NCBI RefSeq assembly: GCF_026210795.1
Contig: NC_089454.1
Coordinates: 1,240,001-1,304,000 of the forward strand
Length of the DNA stretch: 64,000 nt
Direction of reading: 5' to 3'
Origin: Rhizophagus irregularis
Lineage: Eukaryota > Glomeromycota > Glomeromycetes > Glomerales > Glomeraceae
The notes beneath the pieces are model-generated. The model did no database searches. It saw only the letters and a program-made list of their open reading frames with translations, and was not told the origin of the DNA. Positions 1 through 11,589 of this stretch are shown here, in pieces. Every line of letters begins with the position of its first letter. Position 1 is the stretch's first letter. The translations under genes were made by a program, and so were the position numbers.

Positions 1-3000
1 AACAGCTACTAATATATTGTCCATCTGAAGTTCTTAATCTTCCATATCTTACACCATAATTATTAACCTCCTAAAAAACGAAATTATTTTGTTATTGTAA
101 TGATGAATTTAAAATTAAATAAAATAAAGCTTTATATTACCATTTCTAAATCATTACGATTTATATTGCTTGATCCTTCGTAAAATTTAATCAGATGTTT
201 GTGTTCTTGGCTTAGCAGAGAATATTGAGTAGAAGGGGAATAAAATTCTTCGTCATACCCTTCAGTACTAAAGACCCGTTCCTTACTCCATTGTTTTAGC
301 GGTTTTTCTTTGAAAATAGCTTTTGAGATAGAAAAAAATGGTAACATATAAAATTGCTGTAACAAAGTAAGCATATTTGCAAGGTTGCTATATGGCTTGA
401 TCTTTGATTTAATGAGTGGTTGTAATATACCACACACCCTTTCCATAGGAAACTGCCAATGGGTCCAACTAGGGCCACAATATTTAATAGAATCTGCTAC
501 ATGTAAGAGGTAATGGAAACTTATCTTACATGCTGCTAAACGTTGGCCATTGTTCTGATAATACTCTCTAAAATAATTAATCATTATTTTAATTATTATA
601 CAATTATAAATTATAAGACAGAAATCATTACCTTTCATAATAATCTGAAAATTTTTTAAGCAAAATTTGTACATCATCAATTTGTTCTTCAGATATTTCA
701 GGTTCTAAACAAAGCTTTACAGCCTTCACAAAGTTTGCCCATCCTTGAAGATGCCTATTATGTAACGAAAAGTAAAATTTACTTTTTGATTAGTTAAAAA
801 AATTTAAAAATGTATTAATTTAACTTTTTACTTTTTATTAAAATACCTTTTATCCAGATACACCTTTAGTAATGGTAATGAAAATAAAATTATCCAATTT
901 CTCCATTCTACCGCTTTGTAACCATTATGATATTTAAATATGTCACGTGGAGGGCGACCAATTTCAATAGGCATATCTTTTTTTACTTTTTCCATTTGTA
1001 TGCCAATACTTTCCCACTGTGATTTTGATAACTCATAATCACTAGACAATAATAGATTGTTATAAAAAAATTTTCCACTCCAATGTGCATACATTGACGG
1101 TGCCACATTCTCGAAGAATAAATGCATTATATCTGTTGGGAAAGACCATGGAAATAATAATGTTTGTAATTTTAACAATTCACTGGACCCTTTAATTCCT
1201 GTATAGTAAAGTAATAATAATTAATACAGAGATGTAAGTATACTTTTACTTTTTTTCTCAAGAAAATCATACCTGTTTCTCTGATCATTTCATCTTTTCG
1301 ATCTTTATTCGTTTCTTCTTCAATTAATTTTCCCATATTGATCGTGTCATCATGATTTCTTATATTGCAAAGAGCAGATGATGGATAGTATATGTGTTTA
1401 TTTGATGGGTGACAAGTCCCTTTTATCATACAAAAACGACAACCTTTATACGAATTGTGTCCAGAGAGGTTTAAGCTTTTGCTTAACGCTGGAACATCCC
1501 CCGTCCATGTTAATAAATGTGCGCGTAAAATAAAAGGTTCATTTGTTCGTCCATCTATACATTGAACTCCTTCTATAATATTTAACAAAATAAAATTTCA
1601 ATTATAGAAAAAATACATTTTTATTAGATATTAAAATTAGCTATACCTTCGAGTTCTTGTAATTCTTTTATAAGAGGGCATAAAAAAGAATTAAAATTCT
1701 TTGGCGAACGGGGACCTGGTATTATCATTGTTACCAGTAGATTTTCTTTTTTTACACGAATAGAAGGATGAAGATTATTATTTATTAATAAGATGACCCA
1801 ACAATCATCGGTTCGTTGTTCAAAGATCTGATATCCATCACATGTCCCAGATAGTGCGATATCCCGTTCATCTTTAAAAAAACCCCTTTGTAATAAATCC
1901 TTATATAACCTATTGAAAGAAACATATTTTAATGGCCTTTTTTTTAAAAAAAATTTACTTTAGTAATTAAATTATACTCACAATCCATCAAAGATATCAG
2001 CATATATTTCCTCCTCTCCTTTGTTTTGGGAATAATTACTTCTATATTGTAATTCTTCGGCTCTTTCTTTATTCTTGTATTGAATTATTAGGCGTTCTTT
2101 TACCGAAAAAAAAAATGTTGTATTTACAGGTTTGCCATTATCATCAAATCTGTTTTCACCACAAATAGGGCAACTGGCTAAATTTTCATATGATGATGTA
2201 AATGCAATACAACTGTTTTTGCAAGTATCGTATCTATGAGGTTCAAAAGGAACTATGCTATTGATTTTTTTTTCAACTTATAGATTGTTAAATTAGAATT
2301 AACATTATCAAGTATTTTGTTGAATGCGATGTCAGATATTGAATGGAGTACTTTTGTATGTAAAAGACGTAAACCTTGAATCAATTCATCTAAAATAAAT
2401 AAATATTATTATTCTATCAAAATTAAAATCAATAAACATAGTATTAACTGTACCATCGTTTATGTTTGTCATTTCAGATTCCTCAAATTCTTTATCATCA
2501 TCTGTTAATTCATCATTCTCTTCAGAAATATATGCACTTGTTTGTGAACAATCACTTTCAGTTTCTATGTCTCCTTTATCATCTTCTTCATCACAATCTT
2601 TATTATCAAGACTTTGCCTATCACTATTCTTATCGTAATCTTCGTTATTAGGAATTGGATTACCATTATTATAATCTTCGTTGTCAAGAAATGGCTCATC
2701 GCTATCGTCATCATCATAATCTTCTGATCTGCAATTAACATGATTTTGATGATTATTAAAGTATTATTATAACAATAATGTTTAATAAAAGTAAAATTTA
2801 CTTTTTTTTATAAAACAATTAATTAATTACCTTTTTGGTATGTCTTTTAAAATTACAGGAACATGATCGTTATTTGAAACATTGCTTTCTGAACTTGTAT
2901 CTGATTTATCCGATTCATCGTCTTCGAACTTTCTTTTTTCAGCTGCGTTACAACTTGAAATTGATTCACTATCGCTTTTTGTTTCTGATCCGCTTTCTGC

Positions 3001-3138
3001 TTCAGATTCATTAATTTTTTCAATATTTGCTTTTTCTCTTTTTTGATGTTTTTTAAAAGTTTTTCTAGTAGACAACCACTTTCCGTTACCATCTTTAGAA
3101 TTTATTTTACAAATACGACAAGAACAAAGAAATGGCAT
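1..3138 (-). mobile_element. CACTA (EnSpm)-type Tnp2 transposase gene, 3' end beyond the window
   Basis: The gene is read on the minus strand from an ATG at 3138. Exon 1 (3138-2831) encodes a Cys-rich start (CSCRICK) and a Ser/Glu/Asp-rich stretch. A very acidic exon follows (about 2735-2450), then a segment with the Tnp2-type zinc motif CPICGENR (about 2195-2140). Later exons carry GCRFCMIKGT (about 1430), the hallmark TDIMHLFFENV (about 1120-1090) and a segment with CGPSWTHWQFPMERVCG (about 480-430). Coding sequence continues to base 1, so the C-terminus is missing from the window. Tnp2 proteins are the transposases of plant and fungal CACTA elements. The frame changes at a run of nine T (about 2264-2272) with no obvious intron, so this copy is probably not functional. 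Exon limits are approximate except exon 1. Confidence 0.8.
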
Positions 3139-3312
3139 TTTGAAACGTGATAGAATTTATGTAACGATCTATTTTTATAAACAATCACATAGTTTGTATT
3201 ACATGATTGTATTAAATTTACGCATTAAAGTTAGAGGTTGTGTTACAAGATTGTGTATCGTTATTAGAGATGATATAATAATGACAATATTCGTAATAAT
3301 TATACTGATTGT

Positions 3313-3480
3313 ATTATGAGCAATGGTTCACACAAAGCCATACTAATTGTTCAAAGCCTATTATGAGCAACGGTTCATATAAAAGCCATAATAATTGTTC
3401 AAAGCCTATTATGAGCAACGGTTCATACAAAGCCATACTAATTGTATTAAGAGATTGTGTTATGAGCAACGCTCGTACTG
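3313..3480. repeat. Tandem repeat upstream of the Tnp2 gene, three units of about 47-50 bp
   Basis: Three imperfect copies of a unit beginning ATTATGAGCAACGGTTCA and ending TTCAAAGCCT lie head to tail, the last one diverged. They sit less than 200 bp behind the transposase start, which is where CACTA elements carry subterminal repeats bound by their accessory protein. That function is inferred. No CACTA terminus could be fixed beside them. Confidence 0.6.
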
Positions 3481-3489
3481 ATGACCGAT

Positions 3490-4045
3490 AAATTGAATCA
3501 TTATATTTTATGTATTATTATCAATGAAGTTAATTTAACCGTGTTAATACTGACAAGAATGTAGTCCTAATACTTGTAATAATCTTTCATTAATAATTTC
3601 ATAATATAATTTTCATGATATTTTTTTCTTTATGACACCAACACTACAGTGAAATGCAAAAGTTATATTTAAAGGTAACTCCCTCTCACCAATTGTTCGC
3701 AAGGCTCTCAATCAGTCAGAACCTAAAATAAAGTTATATCGGTTATTAGACATGTTTGATACTGGTCTCCTTAGTGTCCTCGAGCTGGGCTTTGATGCAT
3801 AAACGAGTCGTAATATATTATTCACAGGGGTAATGAGTCAGTTTTTGGAGAGGCACTTTGTCAGACCATCAGGACAGAAAATCAGAAAATGGTGTCGAAC
3901 AACTATAAATGGTATTTCGCGATCAATAAAAAATAAAAATAAACAACGCGTCAGTCGCGTCACGTTTAAGTATAAAGTATAAATACATGCTATCTTTAGT
4001 GATTCTTCATTTCTTTACGCATTTTTTTAAAAAAAATTTAAGAAA
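3490..4045. other. Gap between the CACTA repeats and the AT-hook-tailed gene
   Basis: No gene is recognised. The part from 3700 to 3960 is less A+T-rich than its surroundings but has no convincing reading frame. The last 100 bases probably hold the promoter and 5' leader of the gene starting at 4046. Confidence 0.4.
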
Positions 4046-4992
4046 ATGGAACAAACACCCGAAACTGAGGTATAAGAGTAAAAATATAAAAATATTTTTA
4101 ATAATCTATAATCAAAAATTCTTACTTTATTACTATATTATAGCTCAGGCCCATATATAAGCCTACGTCTAAATATAATTTACAAGATGCGTTAGGATTA
4201 AAAAATGAAAAGCAACGCTGGCTTGCTTATTTGGTAACTATTTATTAATTTTTAATAAAAGATAAAAATTGTTTTTTAATAGTAAATTTTTGTAATAGGA
4301 GATAATGCGAGAATGTCTCTACGAAAAGAATGTAGATTTTACCGCCGATTATAGGAGTCAAAAGCATACAATAACTGCACAAATAGTTCGTTCTGTAAAT
4401 ATTAAATTTTAATTTTCGTCATTTCTTTTTTTTTTGAAGTATACTAAAAATTATTATATTATAGTTTAAAAAAAAGGCTCCTGACTTCCCTATAACCGCA
4501 GCCGATTGGGCTGTAAAGGAGATGCTTGTTAGTACTATACAAAATAAACGTAAGTTAATAATAACTTTATTTATACCTAGTTGGTTTATAGTAGAAATTA
4601 ATTATTTCATTTTATTTATAATAGGCTATTATCTGAAAAAAAAAAATGAATTAGAAAATAATTTAAGAGTTCCACCACAAAATTCTCCAGCATTACAGGA
4701 CCGTCCTCCACCATCTCCTCAAGCACAACAAGATCCTCCTTCTCCAGTTGAGCCTTCTGATGAACAAGTTCAGATCCGGCCTCCAGTTGAGCCTTCTGAT
4801 GAACAAGTTCAGATCCGGCCTCCAGAACCACGTACTGATGAACAAGTTCAGGTCCGGCCTCCAGAACCACGTACTAATGAAAAAGTTCAAAGTGATCCTC
4901 CAAAAAGGGTCCGGAAACAACGTGTAAATGACAAAGAAAATCAAAATAATGTCCCCAAAAAAAGAGGAAGAAAAGCAAAATCAAGTAAATAA
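4046..4992 (+). CDS. Unrecognised proline-rich protein with tandem 13-residue repeats and AT-hook-like tail
   Basis: Five exons join in phase (4046-4069, 4144-4233, 4299-4394, 4465-4549, 4625-4992) to give about 220 residues. The first half is a compact region with Trp and charged residues (QRWLAYL, ADWAVKEML). The second half is low-complexity and proline-rich, with four 13-residue repeats of the type EPSDEQVQIRPP. The C-terminus is strongly basic and ends KKRGRKAKSSK, where RGRK resembles an AT-hook or nuclear localisation signal. A nuclear, DNA-associated role is an inference; the family is not recognised. The start is the first ATG of exon 1, just after an A-rich leader, and all introns are about 65-75 bp with GT-AG ends. 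Confidence 0.65.
4744..4899 (+). repeat. Four tandem 39-bp coding repeats
   Basis: Units at 4744-4782, 4783-4821, 4822-4860 and 4861-4899. The first two are identical. The third and fourth change PVEPSDEQ to PEPRTDEQ/NEK. Unit length is a multiple of three, so copy-number change would keep the frame. The identity of units 1 and 2 points to a recent duplication. Confidence 0.9.
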
Positions 4993-5380
4993 ATAAACTT
5001 GATCTCGGAGATGACAATTTCTTCGTTCTTGTATAAAACGAATCATACATAGTTTTGACTTAATTAGTTCAATAAATCTTGTTATGATAAACTATTGGTT
5101 AATTCATCTTCTCATACACTATATCAGTATTCGGCATTTCATTCGAATTAAATTAAAAATTTGAAGACGTTTAGATTACCTCCGCATAAATAATTTGAAT
5201 TGTGTAACGCGTAATTTGTCCACGCCTCATTACGCAATGTTTAATTGTTCTAATCATTAATAAATAATCTACACACTATAAATTACTTTGATAAGAAATT
5301 TTACACATTTAATCTTTTTTGTTCTAAAAAATCGCTTAAATCTTATAAATACCTTTCCCTTCAATTATGATAACTTACAA

Positions 5381-5894
5381 ATGAAGATGGTTCACAAAAG
5401 AAGTCAAAATAAATTACAAGAACGAAAAAATAAATCCTTTTCGAATAATAAAAGAAAAAGAGATAAGGTGAGTGAACACTTGAGAACCGCCTAGAGTGGT
5501 TACTAGGTTCGCCCGTAGTTTTTCAGATCTTTTAGATAGCTTTTTTTATTTTTTTTCTTCTATTTTTTATTTTTTTATTTTTTTATTTTTTTTTGGAGGG
5601 TTTAATAAAAGATGGAGTATATAATTGTATTCGGTTGTTATCTGGTTTCTAATTAAAAAATTGGTTTAGGTCAACTCTTTAAACGAAACAATTGAAAATA
5701 AAGATAAAGGTAATTATAAATTATTATTGTATAAATAATATATATCAATTACTAACATTTATTTAGAAATTACACAATTAAAACGGCAAAAAACATTTGC
5801 CGTTGAATTATATCAACAAAAGTTAAACCAAATAATAGAAATAGAAAATAAATTAGAAAATGAAACTATTAAATTGCAAATGTATAGAAAATGA
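5381..5894 (+). CDS. Small basic coiled-coil protein (bZIP-like layout), copy 1
   Basis: Three exons (5381-5467, 5670-5709, 5767-5894) join in phase to about 84 residues. The N-terminus is basic (MVHKRSQNKLQERKNK, then NNKRKRDK), followed by a heptad-like helix rich in Leu, Ile, Glu and Lys that ends at MYRK. A basic stretch followed by a possible leucine zipper recalls a minimal bZIP, but the classic basic-region signature (NxxAAxxCR) is absent, so DNA binding is only a suggestion. The gene at 6569 has the same layout and a similar start (MVRHRSQ). Translation could begin at 5381 or at the second Met at 5387; the neighbour's start matches the second. Intron 1 is about 200 bp and ends in long T runs. 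Confidence 0.6.
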
Positions 5895-6568
5895 ATAATT
5901 TTGTTAATAAATTATATGTTATTATAATTCAGTTCTCCCAACTATTCTGTTCCCCAAAGAACTACGTGAAAAATTTTTTTTTTCATGGGAGAAAAAAATG
6001 ATATGTTCCCATATGAAATAAAAATGATATATCTTCCCATACGAAACAAGTTTTGTGAGAAAAAAAATCATTTTTTCACGAGAAAAGGAGTTTGTCAAAC
6101 AATCCTGTTACATTGAAGATCTGCTACTTTTACGTAATTACTAATAGCTCATATTTAATATTTGTATAATTTATAAAATAAAATACGAATACTGACAAAA
6201 AGTAAATTTTACTTTCAGTTAACAACCAGATCGGCATACTGTACTATTCCGATTAAAGTTTCTAGCACGTTGTTTGTAATTAATTTTGTACTTTTCTTTG
6301 TCCCCATTTTTCCCATTTCACAAAAAATCTTATCGTTCTCGTGTATTTGCTAAAATCCTTCTTTTTGAAACATGTATTTTCTCACGCATTTTTTCCTATA
6401 TATACAATCCAATTACGTAAAAATTATTTTAAGTTTTCGTAACGTCTAAAACTGTGGTACTCTCTTTAGGTAAGTCTGCGCTTAACCGGTTGGCTGCTTG
6501 GATGGTTTTAGCCTGCCGAGATAGTTTTAATGATAGGAATAACTTTTAATTTATATAATAGATTCACG

Positions 6569-7182
6569 ATGGTCAGACACCGCTCTCAACGTTCGAAGGA
6601 AAAACGAATTGCTCGCATTAAGAGCAAGAGAGGAAGTGCTCGTCAGGTAGTTGCAGGTGGGTTCCTCTCTATGATATCCTGGGGGCTTAGATTGTTCTAA
6701 AGAGGGCTTGTGGACGTTTGTCCTGAAATGATCCTGTGGACGTCTTTGGATTGTTCTAAAGGTGACTTGTGGACGTCTGTTCTAAAACGAATCTGTGGAC
6801 GTCTAAGCGGTATCGGTGTCAACCTAAGATGGAGAAACCCGCTTGGTCGAGCTGCGCATAGATCAAGTTAACCAATTTTTTTCCCCCATTAGATTACATA
6901 AAGGAATTGGAAAAAAAGGTGCAGGAACTTCAAGAGCAAGTGAATGGTATGGATCGGGCTTACAGAGATGACCAGAGAGAATTGCTGCGTGTACATAATG
7001 AATTAAAGAAGGCAGAGAGGAAGTAAGTAATCAACTTTTTTGCTAATAAGGTTCCTTAAATTAATATAATTTTTCACTTTTATTTTATTAGGATTACTCG
7101 TTTAGAAGGGGAGGAAAGGGATGAAGAAGGCCAAGAAAGAAGACAAAGAAGGGGACAGGGACGAGGGAAAAGGGGAAAATAA
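6569..7182 (+). CDS. Small basic coiled-coil protein (bZIP-like layout), copy 2
   Basis: Exons 6569-6656, 6893-7022 and 7092-7182 give 102 residues. The start MVRHRSQRSKEKRIARIKSK is strongly basic. It is followed by DYIKELEKKVQELQEQV, a clear leucine-heptad coiled coil, and a tail rich in Glu, Arg and Gly ending GRGKRGK. The first donor must be the GTGGG at 6657, because the alternative GTAGTT ten bases earlier would put a stop at the start of exon 2. It is a paralogue or layout match of the gene at 5381. Its base composition is clearly richer in G+C than the surrounding DNA, and its first intron holds four TGTGGACGT motifs. A short nuclear DNA-binding or dimerising protein is possible; the family is not recognised. 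Confidence 0.6.
6709..6802. repeat. Four TGTGGACGT motifs inside an intron
   Basis: The 9-mer begins at 6709, 6735, 6768 and 6794, with spacings of 26, 33 and 26 bp. The sequence GATTGTTCTAAAG also occurs twice around it. The pattern is a degenerate minisatellite, possibly a cluster of protein-binding sites. Confidence 0.7.
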
Positions 7183-8227
7183 ATTTTTGTATAATGTTAT
7201 TTATATTCCTAATATATTTTTTCATCTATATGTTAATAAATATTAATAATATAATATGTTACAAATTGTTTATTATCGTTGTTGTAAGTTGTAAATATTG
7301 ACGTGCTTGGTAAACTAGTTTTAAGAATGAAGGATAAAATCTAGCGCAAGAGTAGTGACAATACAAAGTGCAATAAAATTACAGGTATTGCGAATAAAAT
7401 GACTAAAGAGCCAAAAGACAGAATGAAAAAAAGAAAGATATAAATGAATGTAAACGAAAATGATGCAGACCTAACCTGACGTTATACATTATATGTTATA
7501 CTGTACGAACACTGTTGTGATATTAAAGTCAATCAGCAAATATATATATATATTTCAAATAAATCTTAATAAAAAAATCGACGTGTAACTGAATGATAAA
7601 TTTTCTTTACCTGAAGATTTTTTTAGGTCTCTCGGTTCGTAAGACGAAAACGTCTAACGTAATGATTCCAATTTATGATCGCATTGCACATTGCGCAAGT
7701 TTAATAACCCACCTATTATTTTTTTTATTTATTTATTATATATCTAATAATTATTTTTACAAGAGAAAAAAAATTTTTTGTCAATCCTAACTGTTACATT
7801 CTGCTACCATCAAAATTGTCATTTTTTTTTAGTGAGAAAATTTTTTATTTGCGAAAAAAAATACCGAATGGGAGAAATGTGGATGTTGCACAGAGTTTAA
7901 TGTGTCACGCTAAGGTGGTGGAACATCATTATTATAACACAATTAAATCTTACCCATTTTTGGTTCATCAAATCCCACTTTGCCATTAAAGTATAAATAC
8001 ACCGCTTCCATTAAAAGATGTAAAGATGTAATTCAATATCGAATTACATATTACGATTAATATGTCGCAGCAAAAAAGCCATGAAATAGAATTACATATT
8101 ACGATTAATAAATTTATCAAAAAAAAAATTAAAAATTCATTTTTTGGTTTTTCTTCTTTCTCTAATTCTCTTCTTTTTTTAAAAAAATACTGAATTCTTT
8201 CTACCACCTTTATCGCAATTTTAAAAC
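7183..8227. other. Non-coding gap between copy 2 of the coiled-coil gene and the orphan gene
   Basis: A+T-rich sequence with short open frames only and no recognisable family. It includes the 3' flank of the upstream gene, a short TA run near 7545 and the presumed promoter of the gene at 8228. Confidence 0.4.
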
Positions 8228-10497
8228 ATGGACTCTTTAAGATCAGTAAAAATACCAATTATCCAGCTGCAAAAAAGTATTTTACCTTATAATTTTGATT
8301 CTGAAGAACAACCCGAAACAGAACAGCCTGCAACAGGTTTGCAAAGTTAATTATTTATTTTGTATCTAATTCTAATAAATCAATTAGGCAATTTCTATTT
8401 GTACACGGGGTGTTTAAACACGGGTCATATTAGTAGATTAAAAACGGCATTCAAAACCTCCTTTAATGCCTTAAGTAAACTTGCAGAGCAGGTGAAAATA
8501 CATATATTTATCTGTAATATAATAAGAATAAAAAGTAAAAGAGTATAATGTCGGTAGCATTCAATTTCAAATTAAAAAACAAAAAATTAGTCTATTAAAA
8601 ATTATATTTATATGACCCGTGTGCAAACACCCCGTGTAAACTTAGAAATTTTCAATCAATTAATATCTACTTCAATTTTGAATCAATATTTCATAATTGG
8701 ATATATTTAAAGATAAACAAGAACCATTGGTCCTAATAATTTCTCCAAGTGTTACAAGTGACGATGGCTCTTCTGGTTCTCCCAGTGTCGGGGTTGGGGT
8801 TTCTGAAACTTTTAGTAATAATGGCACTAAAAAACCAAATATAAATAATGAATTTTTTGACAATGATGATAGGAATGAAGAACAGGATCATGGTCAAGGT
8901 TAGTTTTAAAATTAATATGATTTTGTAGGTTGTTTCGTCTTTTTCTTTTGTTATTTACAAAAAGTAAATTCTTTTTTTCTTATTTATATTTTATAGATGA
9001 TCAAGTAAAAGTATTGGATACCAATACTGATGATGCTAACGAAGATTTTTGTAAGTTTCAATTTATATCTTATAATCTTAGTAATTTAGAGCAAACAGTA
9101 ATATTTAAATTTATGTTTATTATTTTCTATTTATTGTAATGTATAAGGTTCAACCCAAAAAAATGATAAAAAAAGAACGAAAATTGGTAAATTTTCGCAT
9201 TTTTTTTCTTACCTTGTTGATTAACAAAAGAGATACTTACTTTTTGTTATTTTAAATTATATTAGATACCTCGATGCGTAAAAGGGCTAAACCGGGTATT
9301 GTATAATTCACAGAAAGTAAACTCTGAAACTTGAATTTGAAATAATATATATATTTTTCTTTAGACGAAAAAATATTATTGGCCATTAATAAGATCGGAG
9401 GTCCCACAATAGATTCGTTATTATATTCATTGAGCAAATTGAAAAATACCGGAGTTAAAAGTGTAACAATGAACTTGGTTAATAATAATATACGACTTAT
9501 GGATTCCACAGGAACATTAGTGATAAAGCCAAATCACGTTAACTCCGATGATATAACAATTAATGCCAGTTTTCCTCATTATGATTATAATCAAGCCTCG
9601 GATCTCAGCTTCGAGGCAAATATTATCGAATTAAAGAAATTCAAAGAATTGGATATGGCAAGTATAAGATTGGCGGAAGATTTGCATAAGCTGCTAGGTT
9701 ATATTGGTAAATTGCCAAATAATCCACCTATACGTGATAGGTCAATCTTCAGTAAAAAAGAAGAGTATAGAGAAGCCCTCATTAGTCATTTGGAAAAGAT
9801 TAATTCAACACAAGATTTTCAATTATTTCGTGGTACTCAACGTATTAATTTGATTTCTGATGACAATCAAAAAAGTTGCAGTTCTTTTAAAATTTTACCA
9901 ATTCGTGTGCAAGAAAAGACTTCATCACTTACTGAATTATCCGATGAATTCAAGAAGATTGCAAAAGATTTATCGGAGGATATATTTTTATCCGTAATGG
10001 GAGAAGCAAATGAGCAAGGAAATAAAGAAATGGCCAGACGCAAGGAACTAAGGTTCCATGTCGGGTTTTTTAAGTCATACATACAATTACAGGCTTTTTG
10101 TGAGATAAACTTAAACAGAAAACAATCAGAGACGACAAAATCTCAAGCAAAAATATTAATTGCTCAATTTTACCCCTTAATTTCTTTACCGAATTTGGAA
10201 TTGATGCTTCAGAGAGCACCACGTATATACAGGTTACTAGAAGTAGCCAATTTTGATTGGCGACTTTTAGATTCTTTCGAAGAATTAAGCGCATGTTTTT
10301 TTAAGAGTGGAGTAAAGACGGCAATTAACTTTGAAATATGGATCAATTTGGTCCGTACAGGCAAGCTGATTAGTTATGACGAAGAATTAAAAACTCAAGA
10401 AAGAAATAGGGAAAACAAGAGGATTAAAATTGAAATTATTAAGGAATATTTTGATATTTCAGGGGTTAATTTTGACGAGATGGTTGGTAATGAGTAG
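8228..10497 (+). CDS. Orphan 516-residue protein, intact member of a paralogous pair
   Basis: Six exons (8228-8336, 8713-8898, 8997-9050, 9148-9186, 9266-9295, 9365-10497) all join in phase 1 and read 516 residues without a stop. The first 140 residues are low-complexity (Ser, Gly, Asp, Asn; a basic patch KNDKKRTK and MRKRAKP that may direct nuclear import). The rest is a folded region made in one large exon, with strong blocks such as RKELRFHVGFFKSY, LMLQRAPRIYRLL and SFEELSACFFKSG. The same blocks occur in the broken gene at 16807-15281, so this is a duplicated family under coding constraint. No known domain is recognised and no signal peptide or membrane segment is visible. Intron 1 (376 bp) is enlarged by a MITE. 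Confidence 0.75.
8402..8638. mobile_element. MITE with inverted repeats and TA target duplication, in an intron
   Basis: The element spans 8404-8636 (233 bp). Its left end CACGGGGTGTTTAAACACGG matches the complement of its right end, with two mismatches (CACGGGGTGTTTGCACACGG), and the match continues through GTCATAT. Both ends are flanked by TA (8402-8403 and 8637-8638), the usual target duplication of Tc1/mariner elements and their MITEs. The interior is A+T-rich and non-coding. It lies in intron 1 of the orphan gene; the equivalent intron of the paralogue (16695-16631) is only 65 bp, which supports insertion after the duplication. Confidence 0.85.
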
Positions 10498-10790
10498 GTA
10501 TTTATAAATTAACATTATAAGTAATTTAGTAATTTTACATGAATAAAAGGCTAAATAATATGCAATCTTTTATTGTTTGCGCATTCTAACATTTGCTAAA
10601 TAAACTTGCTATAATTGCTATCGTTTACTATCATAAATAAATAAATAAATAAATCAATTTGTGGCTTAGCCTATTTTTACATGAAAAAAACTCCGATATG
10701 TTATTTATGTATACGTTTTTATGTATTTATTTAAAAACGTTTTTTTTTTAATACATTTATTATTTACATCAATTTGTTGTTAATGGTTTG
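10498..10790. other. Short A+T-rich spacer
   Basis: 3' flank of the orphan gene, with an ATAA microsatellite near 10637 and T runs. Nothing else is seen. Confidence 0.4.
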
Positions 10791-11260
10791 GAACATTGTT
10801 CCAGTTGGTTCGATATTTTGTTAAACGCTTCATCAGATATAGAATGGAGTACTTTTACATGTAAAAGACGTAGTCCTTGAATTAATTTATCTAAAAAATT
10901 AAATGTTAATTAATGATCTAGTTTAAAATTTTAAATTTATAATATTAAACATACCGTCCCATATTTTATTCTCTTTTTCTGCTGTTATTTCAAATTCCTC
11001 AAAACCATCATACTCTTCAGAAGTACCACTTTCTGTCTCTGAATTATCATTATCATAATTATCAATGATCTTAAAAGGTCCATAATCATAATCATCAAGA
11101 ATTTGATCATCGCTAAAATAATTGTAATTATTAGGAAAATGTAAGTTATATTTTTTATTATAAATAATCGATCAATTACCTTTTAGATGTATCTTCTAAC
11201 ACTGAAGGAAATGGAACATCAAAGCTTTGATTATTACTGTCACTAAAGTCATATTATAAC
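10790..11260 (-). mobile_element. CACTA Tnp2 gene fragment B (5' part only)
   Basis: The segment 10800-10893 closely matches 2300-2395 of the Tnp2 gene at the left edge (the part reading DELIQGLRLLHTKVLHSIS). The stretch from about 10975 to 11115 repeats its acidic exon in diverged form, and 11185-11245 resembles the end of its first exon. The Cys-rich start and everything after the shared block are missing. It is a truncated relic in the same orientation as the larger copy. Confidence 0.7.
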
Positions 11261-11589
11261 AACAATTAGTAAATTAGTAAAAGTAATTTTTACTTTTAGC
11301 AATGACAGTACGATATATTAGCTAATATTTTAGGAGGTATAATGATAATTTTAATTATTCGTAGATAAAGTAAAAAAATTGACTATGCTGATTTTAAATA
11401 AGGGCAATTTTAACAAATAAGGGAAGGTTTTCACTTTGACAATCTCAATTTAGTGTAGCGAGAGGTCCCTGACAATAGGAGAAATAATGGTAAGACAACA
11501 GTAAAACAAAAATTTTAAAAAACTTTCGTCCATTGATGAAACTTACCGAAAGTTCATCATTCCAAAAATATGCTTTTCTTTCATATTTA

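Noticed and set aside
3637-3660. CACTACAGTG as a CACTA element end
   Set aside because: The orientation and partner end could not be confirmed, and no target duplication was found.
5467-5525. tRNA-like box (GGTTCGCCCG) in an intron
   Set aside because: There is no matching A box, acceptor stem or cloverleaf around it.
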